A stretch of 64,000 nt of DNA from Acinetobacter portensis (GCF_023158935.1 NZ_CP096120.1:1054001-1118000), one strand, 5' to 3'; positions 18,455-29,295 are shown, counted from the first letter of the stretch. The notes: generated from the letters alone by a model not told the origin. A program made the numbers and translations.

Positions 18455-21034
18455 ATGCGTTTTGAAAAATTTACAAATCGCCTGCAGCAATCTTTGTCAG
18501 ATGCTCAATCTTTAGCTATGGGTAAAGATCATACATCTATAGATGGTATTCATATTTTAGCAATGTTATTGGAAGAAGCTTCTAACCTTAGCTTATTGCA
18601 ACAAGCAGGTGCGAATCTTCCTGAATTGAAAAAGAAATTACAGCAGGCATTAACAGATGCACCAACTTTGGCAAACCCGACAGGTGATCTGCATTTAAGT
18701 CCAGATGCTGTAAAAATATTAAATTTAGCAGATAGTTATGCACAAAAAGCAGGTGATGAGTTTGTTTCGACAGATTGGGTCATGCTTGCACTTGTAGAAG
18801 TGAGCTTAACTAAATCGTTATTAACAAGTGTTGGCGTAAATAAAGATAACTTACGTAGTGCAATTGAAAAAATTAGAGGGAATGACAAAGTGATGAGCAA
18901 TAATCATGAAGATCAACGTGATTCACTCAGCAAATACACAATCGATTTAACAGAGCGTGCCGCTGCAGGGAAATTAGATCCTGTAATTGGTCGTGATGAT
19001 GAAATTCGTCGTACTGTTCAAGTATTGTCACGTCGTACAAAAAACAATCCTGTGCTTATTGGTGAGCCGGGTGTAGGTAAAACTGCCATTGTTGAAGGTT
19101 TGGCACAACGTATTATTAATCGTGAAGTGCCTGAAAGCTTACAAGGGATGCGAGTTTTATCTTTAGATTTAGGTTCATTACTTGCTGGTGCAAAATTCCG
19201 TGGCGAATTTGAAGAGCGCTTAAAAGCTGTTTTAAATGATCTTGCGAAACAAGATGGTGAAGTGATTCTATTTATTGATGAATTACACACGCTTGTAGGT
19301 GCCGGTAAGAGTGAAGGTGCAATGGATGCGGGTAATATGCTTAAACCTGCATTGGCACGCGGTGAGCTTCGCTGTGTAGGTGCAACAACGCTTGATGAAT
19401 ATCGTCAATATATTGAAAAAGATGCAGCACTTGAACGTCGTTTCCAAAAAGTTCAGGTCGATGAACCCTCTGTTGAAGATACAGTGGCAATTTTACGTGG
19501 CTTAAAAGAGCGCTATGAAGTCCATCATGGTGTGAAAATTTTAGACTCTGCAATTATTGCTGCTGCAAAAATGTCGCATCGCTATATTACAGACCGTCAA
19601 TTGCCTGACAAAGCCATCGACTTAATTGATGAAGCTGCGTCACGTATTAAAATGGAATTGGATTCAAAACCAGAGCCATTAGATAAGCTTGAACGTCGTT
19701 TAATTCAGTTAAAGCTTCAACTTGAAGCTGTGAAAAAAGATGAAGATGCAGGCAGTAAAGCTGAAATTAATCATCTTGAAAAACAAATTGATGAAGTACA
19801 AAAAGAATATAGCGACTTAGAGGAAATTTGGATTGCTGAAAAACGCTTAGTCCAGGGCGATCAACAAACTCAAGCAGAGCTAGATCAAGCACGTATTGCA
19901 TTGCAAAAAGCACAACGTGAAAATGATTTATCTGAAATGGCACGTATTCAATATGGTGTGATTCCTGAACTTGAAAAACGTTTAAGTGAAGAGGAGGCAA
20001 ATGAAGATAAGCCTGAGCCTAAACTTTTACGTAATAAAGTGACTGACAACGAAATTGCAGAAGTTGTAAGTGCTGCAACAGGTATTCCTGTAGCAAAAAT
20101 GATGCAAGGCGAACGTGAAAAACTTCTTCAAATGGAAGACTTTTTACATAAACGTGTTGTTGGTCAAAGTGAAGCGGTTGTTGCTGTATCGAATGCGGTA
20201 CGTCGTTCACGTGCAGGTTTATCTGATCCGAACCGTCCAAGTGGTTCATTCTTATTCCTTGGGCCAACAGGTGTGGGTAAAACTGAGTTAACCAAAGCAC
20301 TTGCGAACTTCTTATTTGATAGTGATGATGCAATGATTCGTATCGACATGTCTGAATTTATGGAAAAGCACAGTGTAAGCCGTTTGGTGGGTGCGCCTCC
20401 GGGTTATGTGGGTTATGAAGAAGGTGGTGTATTAACTGAAGCTGTACGTCGTAAGCCATATAGCGTGGTGTTATTTGACGAAGTGGAAAAAGCACATCCA
20501 GATGTATTTAATATTTTACTTCAGGTACTTGATGATGGACGCTTAACAGACTCGCAAGGTCGTGTGGTGGACTTTAGAAATACTGTAATTGTAATGACAT
20601 CAAACTTAGGTTCACAAGATGTGCGTGAATTGGGTGATGGTGCATCGGAAGATGAAGTACGTGCGGTAGTTATGGGTGCTGTGAATCAACACTTCCGTCC
20701 AGAGTTTATTAACCGTATTGATGAGTTAGTGATTTTCCATTCGTTGAAAAAATCACAAATTCGTGGCATTGCAGATATTCAGTTGGATCGTTTACGCAGT
20801 CGTCTGGCGGAACGTGATTTAAGCTTAACTGTAGATGACACTGCATTTGATTTATTGATTGATGCTGGATTTGATCCAATTTATGGTGCGCGTCCATTGA
20901 AACGTGCAATTCAACAGAAAATTGAAAATCCACTTGCTCAAAAAATCTTAGCAGCGGACTTTATTGCAGGTGACACTATTCTTGTTCATTCGAATGAAGG
21001 TCACTTAAGTTTTGAGAAATTGAAACTTAACTAA
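18455..21034 (+). CDS. clpB: ATP-dependent disaggregase ClpB
   Basis: An 859-residue hexameric AAA+ chaperone that rescues aggregated proteins with DnaK. The order is an N-terminal Clp repeat domain (1-145), first AAA module with Walker A GEPGVGKT near residue 205 and Walker [11 protein letters not shown], a long coiled-coil middle domain (about 410-530) that marks ClpB rather than ClpA/C, second AAA module with GPTGVGKT near 605, and the C-terminal D2-small domain. Heat-shock control is suggested by a close sigma32 promoter match. Confidence 0.97.
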   Translation: MRFEKFTNRLQQSLSDAQSLAMGKDHTSIDGIHILAMLLEEASNLSLLQQAGANLPELKKKLQQALTDAPTLANPTGDLHLSPDAVKILNLADSYAQKAGDEFVSTDWVMLALVEVSLTKSLLTSVGVNKDNLRSAIEKIRGNDKVMSNNHEDQRDSLSKYTIDLTERAAAGKLDPVIGRDDEIRRTVQVLSRRTKNNPVLIGEPGVGKTAIVEGLAQRIINREVPESLQGMRVLSLDLGSLLAGAKFRGEFEERLKAVLNDLAKQDGEVILFIDELHTLVGAGKSEGAMDAGNMLKPALARGELRCVGATTLDEYRQYIEKDAALERRFQKVQVDEPSVEDTVAILRGLKERYEVHHGVKILDSAIIAAAKMSHRYITDRQLPDKAIDLIDEAASRIKMELDSKPEPLDKLERRLIQLKLQLEAVKKDEDAGSKAEINHLEKQIDEVQKEYSDLEEIWIAEKRLVQGDQQTQAELDQARIALQKAQRENDLSEMARIQYGVIPELEKRLSEEEANEDKPEPKLLRNKVTDNEIAEVVSAATGIPVAKMMQGEREKLLQMEDFLHKRVVGQSEAVVAVSNAVRRSRAGLSDPNRPSGSFLFLGPTGVGKTELTKALANFLFDSDDAMIRIDMSEFMEKHSVSRLVGAPPGYVGYEEGGVLTEAVRRKPYSVVLFDEVEKAHPDVFNILLQVLDDGRLTDSQGRVVDFRNTVIVMTSNLGSQDVRELGDGASEDEVRAVVMGAVNQHFRPEFINRIDELVIFHSLKKSQIRGIADIQLDRLRSRLAERDLSLTVDDTAFDLLIDAGFDPIYGARPLKRAIQQKIENPLAQKILAADFIAGDTILVHSNEGHLSFEKLKLN

Positions 21035-21112
21035 TCTAAAGTTTGTTGATATCTTTTAAATAGTTACTAACCAAAAGTATGTTTATTCAATTAAATGTAC
21101 TTTTATGAAAAT

Positions 21113-21142
21113 AAAAAAACCGAGCCAAGGCTCGGTTTTTTT
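21113..21142. terminator. bidirectional terminator between clpB and rlmKL
   Basis: The stem AAAAACCGAGCC/GGCTCGGTTTTT has a 2-nt loop and lies between convergent genes. Confidence 0.85.
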
Positions 21143-21164
21143 ATTTAAAGCAAAAACTTAATGA

Positions 21165-23378
21165 TTAATTCTGCTCGTTTTGTGGGTGAGAAATTTTCCA
21201 CGCACGGTGAATTTTTGTATTACGTTTAAAGTCTGGACCAATGGTTTCATTTGAAATTTCTTGAACATCGTAGAATGCTAAGATTTCTTCATCCATTTCA
21301 AAACCGCGGTAGTTATTCGAGAAGTATAAAGTACCGTCAGTTGTTAAGCGGTTCATTGCACGTTTAAGTAATGACAAATGGTCACGTTGAACGTCAAAAG
21401 TACCGTAGAACTTTTTAGAGTTAGAGAAAGTAGGTGGGTCAATGAAGATTAATTCATATTGCTCATGACCTTCTTTCAACCATTCGAAACAGTCGCTTGC
21501 AAAGAATTGATGCTGTTCATCTGGATGATCTACAGTTAAACCATTTAGTACAAAGTTTTCTTTAGACCAGTTTAGGTATGTATTCGACAAATCGACACTT
21601 GTAGTGCTAGCAGCGCCACCTAAAGCAGCGTGTAAGCTTGCTGTAGATGTGTAGCTATACAAGTTTAAAACGTGTTTGCCTTTTGCTTCAGCAGCAATAC
21701 GTAAGCGCATTTGACGATGATCGAGGAATAAACCTGTATCTAAATAGTCAGTTAAGTTCACTAAAATTTTAGCTTTGCCTTCTTGCACAATAAAGCGCTT
21801 AGATGCAGTACTTTGTTTTGTGTACTGAGTTTTACCTTCTTGGCGAGCACGCGTTTTAATGAAAATAGCGTCACGACCTAAACCAGTTACAGAGCGAATT
21901 GCAAGTAAAGCAAGATTGAAACGACGTTTTGCTTTTTCAGGATCAATTTGTTTTGGTGGTGCATATTCTTGAACGTGTAAACGATCGCCATATAAATCGA
22001 CAGCAACATTAAAGTCAGGTAAATCTGCATCGTATAAACGTAAGCAGTAAATGCCTTCTTTTACAGCCCATTTTTTAAGGTTCTGCATGTTCTTTGTTAG
22101 GCGGTTTGCAAACTCCATTGCACCTTCAATTTCTTCAAATTGACGAGGTTGCCATTCTTCTAAGAAAGGCTTGCTCACAGGAGCAGGTTTTACAGTACCA
22201 AAACGAATGTAAATTGGTAATTTACCATTCATTAAACGCAGAATTTGCGGATCGTTGAATGCAAGAACGTCTGCTTGTTCAACTTGTGATGCAATAACGG
22301 CAGCAGATTGATTTGGGAAATGCTTTTGTAATAAAGCAGATAAACCTAAATACAATGCTTTATTAGATGCTTTTTCACCTAAACGCTCACCATAAGGAGG
22401 GTTAGTTACAACAAATGAAACTTTGCCTTCATTTTCGAAATTAGGCCAATCTGCAAGCGTACGTTCTTCAATTTGAATTTGATCTAAAATAGATTCAAAA
22501 CCCGCAGCAATAATGTTTTGCTTCGTTGCTTTTACTGCTTCCCAGTCTGCGTCAAATGCATAGAATTTTGGTAATTGTTTTTCAAGCGCAGCAGCATGAC
22601 GTTCAGCAGCTTCAGCTTTAATTGACATCCAAAGTTCATGGTTATGACCATTCCAACCATTAAAGCCGAAACGACGTACTAAACCAGGCGCACGATCAGT
22701 CAAAATGAATAATGATTCAATAATGAATGTTCCTGAACCGCACATTGGGTCAAGAATGATGTCTGGATTTTTTTCTGCAAGTTTTGCTTTATGTAAAATT
22801 GCTGCTGCAAGGTTTTCTTTAATCGGGGCATCTGTCATAAAACGACGATAGCCACGTTTATGTAAAGAATCACCAGATAAATCTAGGCAATACGTATGCT
22901 CAGTTTTACCTGCAAGAATGAACATTGTAATTTCAGGTTGTTTTGTATCGATGCTTGGACGTTTGCCCACAGCTTCCATAAACGAGTCAACAACACCATC
23001 TTTTGCACGTAAAGTTGCAAATTGCGTATTTACCTTAATGTCACGTTCTACGTGTAAACGAATAGCAAAGGTACTTTGTGGTGCAAAAATAAGCGACCAA
23101 TCGAAGCTAATTGCACCTTCATAAAGCTCTTCTGCAACATCACGAGCATCATGTGAAAATTCAATTTCATGTGTATGAATAGGCATAAGTACACGTGAAG
23201 CTAAACGTGACCACATGCAAACACGGTATGCGTTTTCTAAATTGCCTTGGAAAATTAATCGACCAGGTAGACGTTCAATATTTTGAATACCTAAACCTTC
23301 CATTTCTTCTTGGAGTAAGGTTTCAAGTCCATCTGCACAGGTAACCCAATATGTAGAAAGACGGGGTTTCGAATTCAT
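21165..23378 (-). CDS. rlmL: 23S rRNA methyltransferase RlmKL (fused G2445-N2 and G2069-N7)
   Basis: A 737-residue bifunctional enzyme. The N-terminal half has a THUMP domain and a Rossmann methyltransferase with DPMCGSGTF and NPPYGERLG (RlmL activity, m2G2445). The C-terminal half has a second methyltransferase with NLYSYTS and DPPTFSNS (RlmK activity, m7G2069). The start at 23378 is chosen because GGAA lies six bases upstream and the product begins MNSKPRLSTYWVTCADGLE; an upstream TTG has no binding site. Confidence 0.95.
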   Translation of the reverse strand: MNSKPRLSTYWVTCADGLETLLQEEMEGLGIQNIERLPGRLIFQGNLENAYRVCMWSRLASRVLMPIHTHEIEFSHDARDVAEELYEGAISFDWSLIFAPQSTFAIRLHVERDIKVNTQFATLRAKDGVVDSFMEAVGKRPSIDTKQPEITMFILAGKTEHTYCLDLSGDSLHKRGYRRFMTDAPIKENLAAAILHKAKLAEKNPDIILDPMCGSGTFIIESLFILTDRAPGLVRRFGFNGWNGHNHELWMSIKAEAAERHAAALEKQLPKFYAFDADWEAVKATKQNIIAAGFESILDQIQIEERTLADWPNFENEGKVSFVVTNPPYGERLGEKASNKALYLGLSALLQKHFPNQSAAVIASQVEQADVLAFNDPQILRLMNGKLPIYIRFGTVKPAPVSKPFLEEWQPRQFEEIEGAMEFANRLTKNMQNLKKWAVKEGIYCLRLYDADLPDFNVAVDLYGDRLHVQEYAPPKQIDPEKAKRRFNLALLAIRSVTGLGRDAIFIKTRARQEGKTQYTKQSTASKRFIVQEGKAKILVNLTDYLDTGLFLDHRQMRLRIAAEAKGKHVLNLYSYTSTASLHAALGGAASTTSVDLSNTYLNWSKENFVLNGLTVDHPDEQHQFFASDCFEWLKEGHEQYELIFIDPPTFSNSKKFYGTFDVQRDHLSLLKRAMNRLTTDGTLYFSNNYRGFEMDEEILAFYDVQEISNETIGPDFKRNTKIHRAWKISHPQNEQN

Positions 23379-23627
23379 GTAAATTTCCAAAAGCAAAAAA
23401 GCAATCTACTATTTTAACGTATTTTCATGCTTTTGGGCTGATCTACAAGTGAAGATATGTAGGAAAATTAGAGTCTAGTGATTTTTAAATGCATTTTTAT
23501 TGTAAATAAACCTTATTTGCACAGTTAAAAATAGATTTTATTAAAAATAGACATGAATTTATAAATTGGTATGCATTTTGCTTTTTATAAAATAAGAATT
23601 TTTATTAAAACTTTAAATGGGGGAAAT

Positions 23628-23984
23628 ATGAATAGGGAGATTTATAGCAATTTGGGGAACTCTGCTTTTTCGGTAGCAACTTTACTTTACACGCGCTTAA
23701 GAAGAGTGTCAGGACGAGTTGTTGATGTTGTTTATCTTTCAGAAAATGCAGATTATGCAAAGTATGTTATTACATTGGCTTTAGAAACTAAGGATGAAGA
23801 TTTAATTAAACATGCAGAAAGCTTGAAGAAAATTTTAGGATTAGAAACTGAAAAACAAGAATTTAAATCACCTGTTCAAATATTAGAAGAATCGGCAGAA
23901 AAATTACAAGCATCTTATGAAGCGACTGAGGAGGAGGTTTATAAAGCGCAAGTGTCGCATCACTACATTGGAAGCTTACGTTAA
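23628..23984 (+). CDS. hypothetical protein, 118 residues
   Basis: A soluble, glutamate-rich, probably mostly helical protein. The ATG at 23628 has GGGGG four bases upstream; the frame is open further upstream but without a binding site. No signal peptide or membrane segment is seen. It lies alone between rlmKL and the carboxypeptidase gene and has its own terminator. I do not recognise a family. Confidence 0.65.
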   Translation: MNREIYSNLGNSAFSVATLLYTRLRRVSGRVVDVVYLSENADYAKYVITLALETKDEDLIKHAESLKKILGLETEKQEFKSPVQILEESAEKLQASYEATEEEVYKAQVSHHYIGSLR

Positions 23985-24081
23985 TAAAAGGGAATAGCAT
24001 TGTTTTTATTGGGGAAATAATAAAAAATTAAAGCAATATAGATATAAGAATTGGTGTTTCAACACTATTAAGTTTAAAGCC

Positions 24082-24119
24082 ACTCAAGTAACAGTAAACC
24101 GTTACTTGAGTTTTTTTTA
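24082..24119 (+). terminator. rho-independent terminator
   Basis: The perfect 11-bp stem ACTCAAGTAAC/GTTACTTGAGT has an 8-nt loop and is followed by eight T on the plus strand. Confidence 0.85.
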
Positions 24120-24142
24120 TGAATTTTGAGTGCTTTAAATAT

Positions 24143-25447
24143 TTAGCTTTGAAGTGGGTAAACTTTTACTTTATGAGCATCGCTAGAAAATAAGCTAGAG
24201 AACCACATGATGATTTTTTGGAAGATATTTGCTTCTTCAACTTGAACATCTTGATTCAAATGTAACGTATTAATCAGCACGTTATTTTGATACACCTGAA
24301 CCGTTGCAAGCTGCATCACTTTCGCAATAGGTGCAATAATTTCTTGTGCATTCACTTTAACATCGTAGTGCGTATTTGTTTGAGTAAGTGGTTCAACTTG
24401 TTGAATAGTGCCATTACCTGTATTTAACATGACACGGTTATTTACTTTGTCATACGTTGCTAAATCAATTGCATAAATTTGGTTATATAAAGATGTCGTA
24501 ACGTATTTGGGTTCTGTTGCGGTAACTTTAAATAATTTTAAAGTCGATTTAACAACAGGAATATCGGCAATGGTTTGTTTTTCTTTAATTGCGACTTCAT
24601 TACGTGTGTAGGTATAAGCCAAGTTTAATAATGTTTCTGCAATTTCAGCACGCTTTTGAGCACTTTTTGCACCCATTACGACCACAATTAAACGTCTATT
24701 TGGTGCGTTTAAATCGGCAGTTGGACGATGTGCTGTTAACGTTAAGTTATAACCTGCTGCTCGTGTAAAACCAGTTTTTAAACCATCTACGCTTGGGTCT
24801 GTTTTTAAAGCCAAATTGGTTGCGTGGTGAAAGCGTTGGTTATAGCTAAAACTTGGCATAATAGAATAACGCAAATATTCAGGCGTTTGCTTAGTAACAG
24901 CTTGACCTAAAAGCGCCATATCGTATGCAGATGATAAATGATCATCCATAGTAATGCCCGCAGGGTTTGAAAAATGTGTTTCTTTCATTCCTAAAGCTTG
25001 TGCTTCTTTATTCATGCGCTGAACAAATGCAGGAACTGAACCTGAAATACGTTCTGCAAGCGTAACGGCTGCATCATTTGCAGACATTACAATTAAACCT
25101 GCAAGTAACTGATCTACAGAAATTGTTTCAGTTGGCTTAAGGTACATTTGAGATTCATCCCATTGCACCGTATTGACTACAGACGTAGCAGTAATAATTT
25201 CATTTAAAGATAAACGACCCGCTTCAATTTCTTTAAATGCAATATAAGCGACCATCATTTTGGTCATAGAAGCAGGTGCTCTTTGCACATGGCTGTTATG
25301 TTCTGCAATGACTTGACCCGACTGAGGGTCTAAAATTGTCCAAGCTTCGGCTTCCACACTTTGTGGAACAATATTGAGTAACGCAGCTTGAGTTAAAGTT
25401 GAACACAATATGCTTAATATTGTGAGTACATAAATTACAGCTTTCAA
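24143..25447 (-). CDS. dacC: D-alanyl-D-alanine carboxypeptidase (PBP5/6 family)
   Basis: A 434-residue periplasmic enzyme trimming the terminal D-Ala from peptidoglycan stem peptides. A cleavable signal peptide covers about residues 1-21. The three active-site motifs are S60-x-x-K63 (SMTK), S122-A-N124 and K224-T-G226. A C-terminal beta-rich PBP5_C domain follows, and the end contains an amphipathic, aromatic-rich helix (IFQKIIMWFSSLFSS) for membrane attachment. The symbol dacC follows common Acinetobacter usage; dacA would be equally defensible. Confidence 0.92.
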   Translation of the reverse strand: MKAVIYVLTILSILCSTLTQAALLNIVPQSVEAEAWTILDPQSGQVIAEHNSHVQRAPASMTKMMVAYIAFKEIEAGRLSLNEIITATSVVNTVQWDESQMYLKPTETISVDQLLAGLIVMSANDAAVTLAERISGSVPAFVQRMNKEAQALGMKETHFSNPAGITMDDHLSSAYDMALLGQAVTKQTPEYLRYSIMPSFSYNQRFHHATNLALKTDPSVDGLKTGFTRAAGYNLTLTAHRPTADLNAPNRRLIVVVMGAKSAQKRAEIAETLLNLAYTYTRNEVAIKEKQTIADIPVVKSTLKLFKVTATEPKYVTTSLYNQIYAIDLATYDKVNNRVMLNTGNGTIQQVEPLTQTNTHYDVKVNAQEIIAPIAKVMQLATVQVYQNNVLINTLHLNQDVQVEEANIFQKIIMWFSSLFSSDAHKVKVYPLQS

Positions 25448-25626
25448 TGAAGATCCTTAGTCAAGTCGGGCCGTGACTGTTGTAGCGCAAAAGAGGGTAA
25501 ATGCTATGCCTTTTTTTTAAAGCTGACTAGTCAAAAATGCAGACATTTAACACAGTTCAGCACTGTATTTAAAAAAAATGATAAGCTAGAACTAAGTTTT
25601 GTAAAATATATTTTGAATTGCCTATT

Positions 25627-27330
25627 ATGCTGCATTATCAAATCGAATTTGACGATTATCGTCAACATCTTGTACACGTAACACTTCGCTTTTTGGCAGA
25701 TCCTACACAAGTTCTGACTTTACCGACTTGGATTCCGGGTAGTTACTTAATTCGTGAGTTTTCTAAACACATCGAATCTGTAAAAGCATCAGATGAAGAT
25801 GGTCGTCTGTTAAAAATTAGCAAATTTGAAAAGAACAAATGGCGTTTGTTTAATACAGATCATGAGCTGATTACTGTTGAATATGACGTATATGCTTATG
25901 ATTTATCTGTACGTGGCGCATATGTAGATCAAAACCGTTTATACATTAACCCAGCTTGTGCTTGTATTGGCTTAGTTGGGCATGAAGATAAACCTGTTGA
26001 AGTTGAAGTGTTTTTACCGCCAGAGTTAAAGCATTTTCAATTGGCAACGGGCTTAAAATCTAAAAGCTTGGTGAAAGGTCGTTATACATTAAAAGCGAAA
26101 AACTATGCGGAACTAATAGATTCGCCATTTGAATTGGCAGATCAAACACGCTTTAGTTTTGAAGCAAATGGCATTGCACATGAATTTGTGGTTTCAGGTC
26201 AGCACAAAATGAATGCTGAACGTATGAAACAAGATATTGAAAAAATCTGTGCGACAGAGATTTCAATGTTTGGTTCTGCGCCATTTGAAGACTATACCTT
26301 TATGACAATGGCGACTGCCAATAGTTATGGCGGTTTAGAGCATCCGAACAGTACAAGCTTAATTAGCCCACGTGATGATTTACCAAAAGCCAATGAGCCT
26401 GTAGAGCCATCTGAAAATTACCAACGCTTTTTAGGCTTATGTAGCCATGAATATTTTCATTCTTGGTTAGTGAAGTTTATTCGACCTGAAAACTTTGTAA
26501 ATTACGATTTAAACCGTGAAGGCTATACGTCTTTATTGTGGATTTTTGAAGGTTTCACATCTTATTACGACGATTTAATTTTGCTTCGTAGTGGTGTAAT
26601 TCACCAAGATTCATACATTAAATTGTTAAAAGCACAAATTGATCGTTACTTACAAAACCCGGGTCGAGAAATTCAAACGGTTGCGGAAAGTAGTTTTGAT
26701 GCTTGGGTGAAATTCTACCGTCAAGATGAAAACTCAAATAACGCAGGTACAAGCTATTACAACAAAGGTTGTTTGGTTGCGCTGTGCTTAGATTTAGGCT
26801 TGCGTTTACGTGATTCTAGCTTAGATGCTTTAATGTGTAAGTTGTACGAAAATGCACAAAATGGCATTCAAGTACATGAAGGTACAATTTATGAATTGTG
26901 CAAAGAATTAACAGGTGATGATTGGTCTGAACAGATTAATCACTTGATTAATACCACAGATGAATTGCCTTTAGATCAGCTATTCCCTGAATTTGGTGTT
27001 TCTTATACTTTAAAAAATGACAAAACTTTGCCATTTGGTTTGAAACTTGCCGATAAGCCTGAAGGTGTTGTGGTTCAATCTGCACGTCGTGATGGAGTTG
27101 GGGCGAAAGCAGGTCTTTCTGCTCTAGATGTGATTATTGCAATTGATGGCGTAAAAGCATCTGTAAAATTACTTGAGCAATATGCGAAAGAGGAAGGTGT
27201 GTTTACTGTTTATGCTTTCCGCCGTGATGAGTTAATGCAGTTTGAAGTGAATGCTTCGGGTTCTGTTTTAGCTGAAGTTGAGCTTAAAGTTGAAGATGCT
27301 GTAAAAGCGGAAAAATGGCTTAAAGCTTAA
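25627..27330 (+). CDS. M61 family peptidase with PDZ domain
   Basis: A 567-residue metalloaminopeptidase of the glycyl-aminopeptidase family. A beta-sandwich N-domain (LTLPTWIPGSYLIREF is a family block) precedes the thermolysin-like catalytic part with HEYFHSW (H274, E275, H278), and a PDZ domain occupies about residues 475-560. No signal peptide is seen, so a cytosolic location is likely. The ATG at 25627 is preferred over TTG at 25618 since the family begins with this MLHYQIEF-type sequence, although neither has a clear ribosome binding site. Confidence 0.88.
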   Translation: MLHYQIEFDDYRQHLVHVTLRFLADPTQVLTLPTWIPGSYLIREFSKHIESVKASDEDGRLLKISKFEKNKWRLFNTDHELITVEYDVYAYDLSVRGAYVDQNRLYINPACACIGLVGHEDKPVEVEVFLPPELKHFQLATGLKSKSLVKGRYTLKAKNYAELIDSPFELADQTRFSFEANGIAHEFVVSGQHKMNAERMKQDIEKICATEISMFGSAPFEDYTFMTMATANSYGGLEHPNSTSLISPRDDLPKANEPVEPSENYQRFLGLCSHEYFHSWLVKFIRPENFVNYDLNREGYTSLLWIFEGFTSYYDDLILLRSGVIHQDSYIKLLKAQIDRYLQNPGREIQTVAESSFDAWVKFYRQDENSNNAGTSYYNKGCLVALCLDLGLRLRDSSLDALMCKLYENAQNGIQVHEGTIYELCKELTGDDWSEQINHLINTTDELPLDQLFPEFGVSYTLKNDKTLPFGLKLADKPEGVVVQSARRDGVGAKAGLSALDVIIAIDGVKASVKLLEQYAKEEGVFTVYAFRRDELMQFEVNASGSVLAEVELKVEDAVKAEKWLKA

Positions 27331-27354
27331 TTGCTTATAATGGAAAGATCATGT

Positions 27355-27383
27355 AAAACCCATACTTAGGTATGGGTTTTTTA
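27355..27383 (+). terminator. rho-independent terminator after the M61 gene
   Basis: The 10-bp stem AAAACCCATA/TATGGGTTTT has a 6-nt loop and is followed by T residues. Confidence 0.8.
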
Positions 27384-27420
27384 TTGCCTGAAATTAACTA
27401 TTTATTTTAAGGTTTTTTTT

Positions 27421-28197
27421 ATGACAAATGGGGTTGAACGGCTATTAAAAAAGTTAATTCTTGATGATGATTTTTCACATTTATTGAGTTTAACAAACAA
27501 AGAAATTAATTTAATGGATATTTTAAAGGTATCGCATAAAGAGCTTCAGCATTCTAATTTTTTAGCATGGCTTATGTCACCGAATGAGTCTCATAATTTA
27601 GGTGATTGTGCTTTTAAAGAGTTTATTAAAATTTATTTTAAAGAAAATGAGTTTGAAAGCTTAGGAGGCGATACAGGTTTATCTGTCTTTGATTATATAA
27701 ATTTTGATTTTGATGATTTAGTAATAAAACGAGAATATAAAAATATTGATCTTATTTTTTTATCAGAAAAAAATAAGTTTTGTATGGTTGTAGAAAATAA
27801 AATTCACTCAACTGAAAGTAAAGGGCAGCTAAAAAAATATAGAGATTTTGTTGAAAAAGAATTTTCTAATTACAAACATCGAATATATTTATATTTATCA
27901 CTAAAAGAGCAAAACTTAAGTGGTGATGATAGTGATTATTATATTCAAATTACATATAACCACATTATTAAATTATTAAATACACTGTTGGCTACACAGC
28001 AGATATCTATTTCGGAACAAACTAGATTTGTTCTTCAACAATATTTACAGACATTAAAATCTATGCTTAATCAGAATGAAGAAATTGAAACTTTGACTAA
28101 AGAGCTTTATAAAAAGTATAAGGCTGCTTTTGATCTTGTTTTTAAATACTGCGCAACGTCAGAGTCAGAGGAACTAAGTAGTTTTTTACAAGAGTAG
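27421..28197 (+). pseudogene. PD-(D/E)XK nuclease family gene, 5' part, cut by an insertion sequence
   Basis: The first 258 codons of a gene split by the insertion sequence at 28195-29295; the TAG formed by the first three bases of the element ends the frame. The core nuclease motif is visible: D110 in NIDLIF and E125-N-K127 in VVENKI, with a following H and Q as in the PDDEXK_4-type family. Joining codon 258 to base 29301 restores one open frame of 411 residues. The codon usage is richer in A and T than in neighbouring housekeeping genes, suggesting transfer. Such stand-alone nuclease-like proteins are often linked to phage defence, but no partner gene is present. Whether the 258-residue product is stable or active is unknown. 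Confidence 0.82.
28190..28194 (+). repeat. 5-bp target site duplication, left copy
   Basis: AAGAG immediately before the left inverted repeat, repeated at 29296-29300 after the right one. Confidence 0.85.
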
Positions 28198-28207
28198 GAC
28201 TTACGCA
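28195..28207 (+). repeat. left terminal inverted repeat of the insertion sequence
   Basis: TAGGACTTACGCA, exactly complementary to 29283-29295. Confidence 0.9.
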
Positions 28208-28250
28208 TTGACGGATTCAAAAAAGTATTAAAATACTTTATAAAGTATCT

Positions 28251-29279
28251 GTGATCAGACGAATTAAACATGCTTCTACAGCAACTTGTACATTACCCAT
28301 TTATATGGGCTTTCTCATGACAGAACCGAACTCTATTAGCTGCACACAACTTGCCGAGACTTATAATATCTCGCATGATAGTGTAAATCGCTTTCTAGAG
28401 CGTGAAGACTACACACCTCACGACCTATATCAAGAATCAATTCAACATATTGATAATAATAAACTTATAGTCAGTATTGATGATACTGTTTTAGATAAAC
28501 CATATAGTCAACATATGGACTTGGTTAGCTATTTTTGGTCAGGCAAACACCACCGATCCGTCAAGGGTATTAATCTCATTACCTTGTATGCGACAGATCA
28601 AAATGGTCAAAATATTCCAATTAATTTCCGAATTTATGACAAATCTGAAAGTAAAACCAAGAATGATTACTTTATGGATATGTTAAGTGAAGTACTCAGT
28701 TGGGGTGCAAAGATTCAATTTATTACAGGTGATAGTTGGTATTCATCGACTGGAAATCTAAAAACCATAAGAAAATATGGTATTCGATTTATGTTTGGTA
28801 TCGACTGTAACCGTAAGGTTTCCCCAGAAAAAGGACAATGGTTTCAACTGCGTTTATTGCCAGATTTCCATCAGGGTCAAGTGATCTGGCTCAAAGATTT
28901 TGGCTTTGTACAATTATTTAAGACTCAGTTAAAAGAACAGCAGAGGTTTTATATTGTGCATCAAGATGAAGATGATTTATTGTCCTTTGAGGGTTTTCAT
29001 GAATTACATTCAAGTCATTGGAAAATAGAGCAATATCACCGGGTGATTAAACAGGTTTGTCATATTGAAAAGTTTCAAGTAAGACGATCTAAACTGATTT
29101 TGAATCATATTTTTTCAGCCTTGATGGCCTACGTTGAGATACAAAAGAACCAGTTTGAGCGGATCTTTGAAAATGTATATCGTTGGCAGAAGAAATTATT
29201 TAGACCAGTTATCAAAAACTTCATTGATGACTTTATTCTCGATAAAAATCATCTGCTACCACAGAGAATCTATAAATAA
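28251..29279 (+). CDS. transposase of the ISAba11-like element
   Basis: A 342-residue DDE transposase. Candidate catalytic residues are D77 or D78 (SIDDTVLDKP), D161 (TGDSWYSS) and E260 in HWKIEQYHRVIKQ, the last matching the Y-(2)-R-(3)-E-like helix of IS4/IS701-type enzymes. The N-terminal part has a helix-turn-helix-like segment (CTQLAETYNISHDSVNRFL). It starts at GTG 28251; a later start is possible. The frame is intact and ends 16 bases before the right end of the element, so the element may still be active. Confidence 0.9.
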   Translation: MIRRIKHASTATCTLPIYMGFLMTEPNSISCTQLAETYNISHDSVNRFLEREDYTPHDLYQESIQHIDNNKLIVSIDDTVLDKPYSQHMDLVSYFWSGKHHRSVKGINLITLYATDQNGQNIPINFRIYDKSESKTKNDYFMDMLSEVLSWGAKIQFITGDSWYSSTGNLKTIRKYGIRFMFGIDCNRKVSPEKGQWFQLRLLPDFHQGQVIWLKDFGFVQLFKTQLKEQQRFYIVHQDEDDLLSFEGFHELHSSHWKIEQYHRVIKQVCHIEKFQVRRSKLILNHIFSALMAYVEIQKNQFERIFENVYRWQKKLFRPVIKNFIDDFILDKNHLLPQRIYK

Positions 29280-29282
29280 TAG

Positions 29283-29295
29283 TGCGTAAGTCCTA
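29283..29295 (-). repeat. right terminal inverted repeat of the insertion sequence
   Basis: TGCGTAAGTCCTA, exactly complementary to the left end at 28195-28207. Confidence 0.9.

Larger units (their letters stand above)
28195..29295 (+). mobile_element. ISAba11-like insertion sequence, complete
   Basis: The element is exactly 1101 bp. Its ends are perfect 13-bp inverted repeats (TAGGACTTACGCA at 28195-28207, complement at 29283-29295), flanked by AAGAG direct repeats of 5 bp. One transposase gene fills it. Size, end length and duplication length agree with what I recall for ISAba11 (IS701 family). Identity to the reference was not tested. Intact ends and duplicated target imply a simple, fairly recent insertion. 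Confidence 0.88.

Noticed and set aside
20019..20333. 104-codon frame opposite clpB
   Set aside because: Lies entirely within the conserved second AAA module of clpB; histidine- and leucine-rich composition is typical of a shadow frame.
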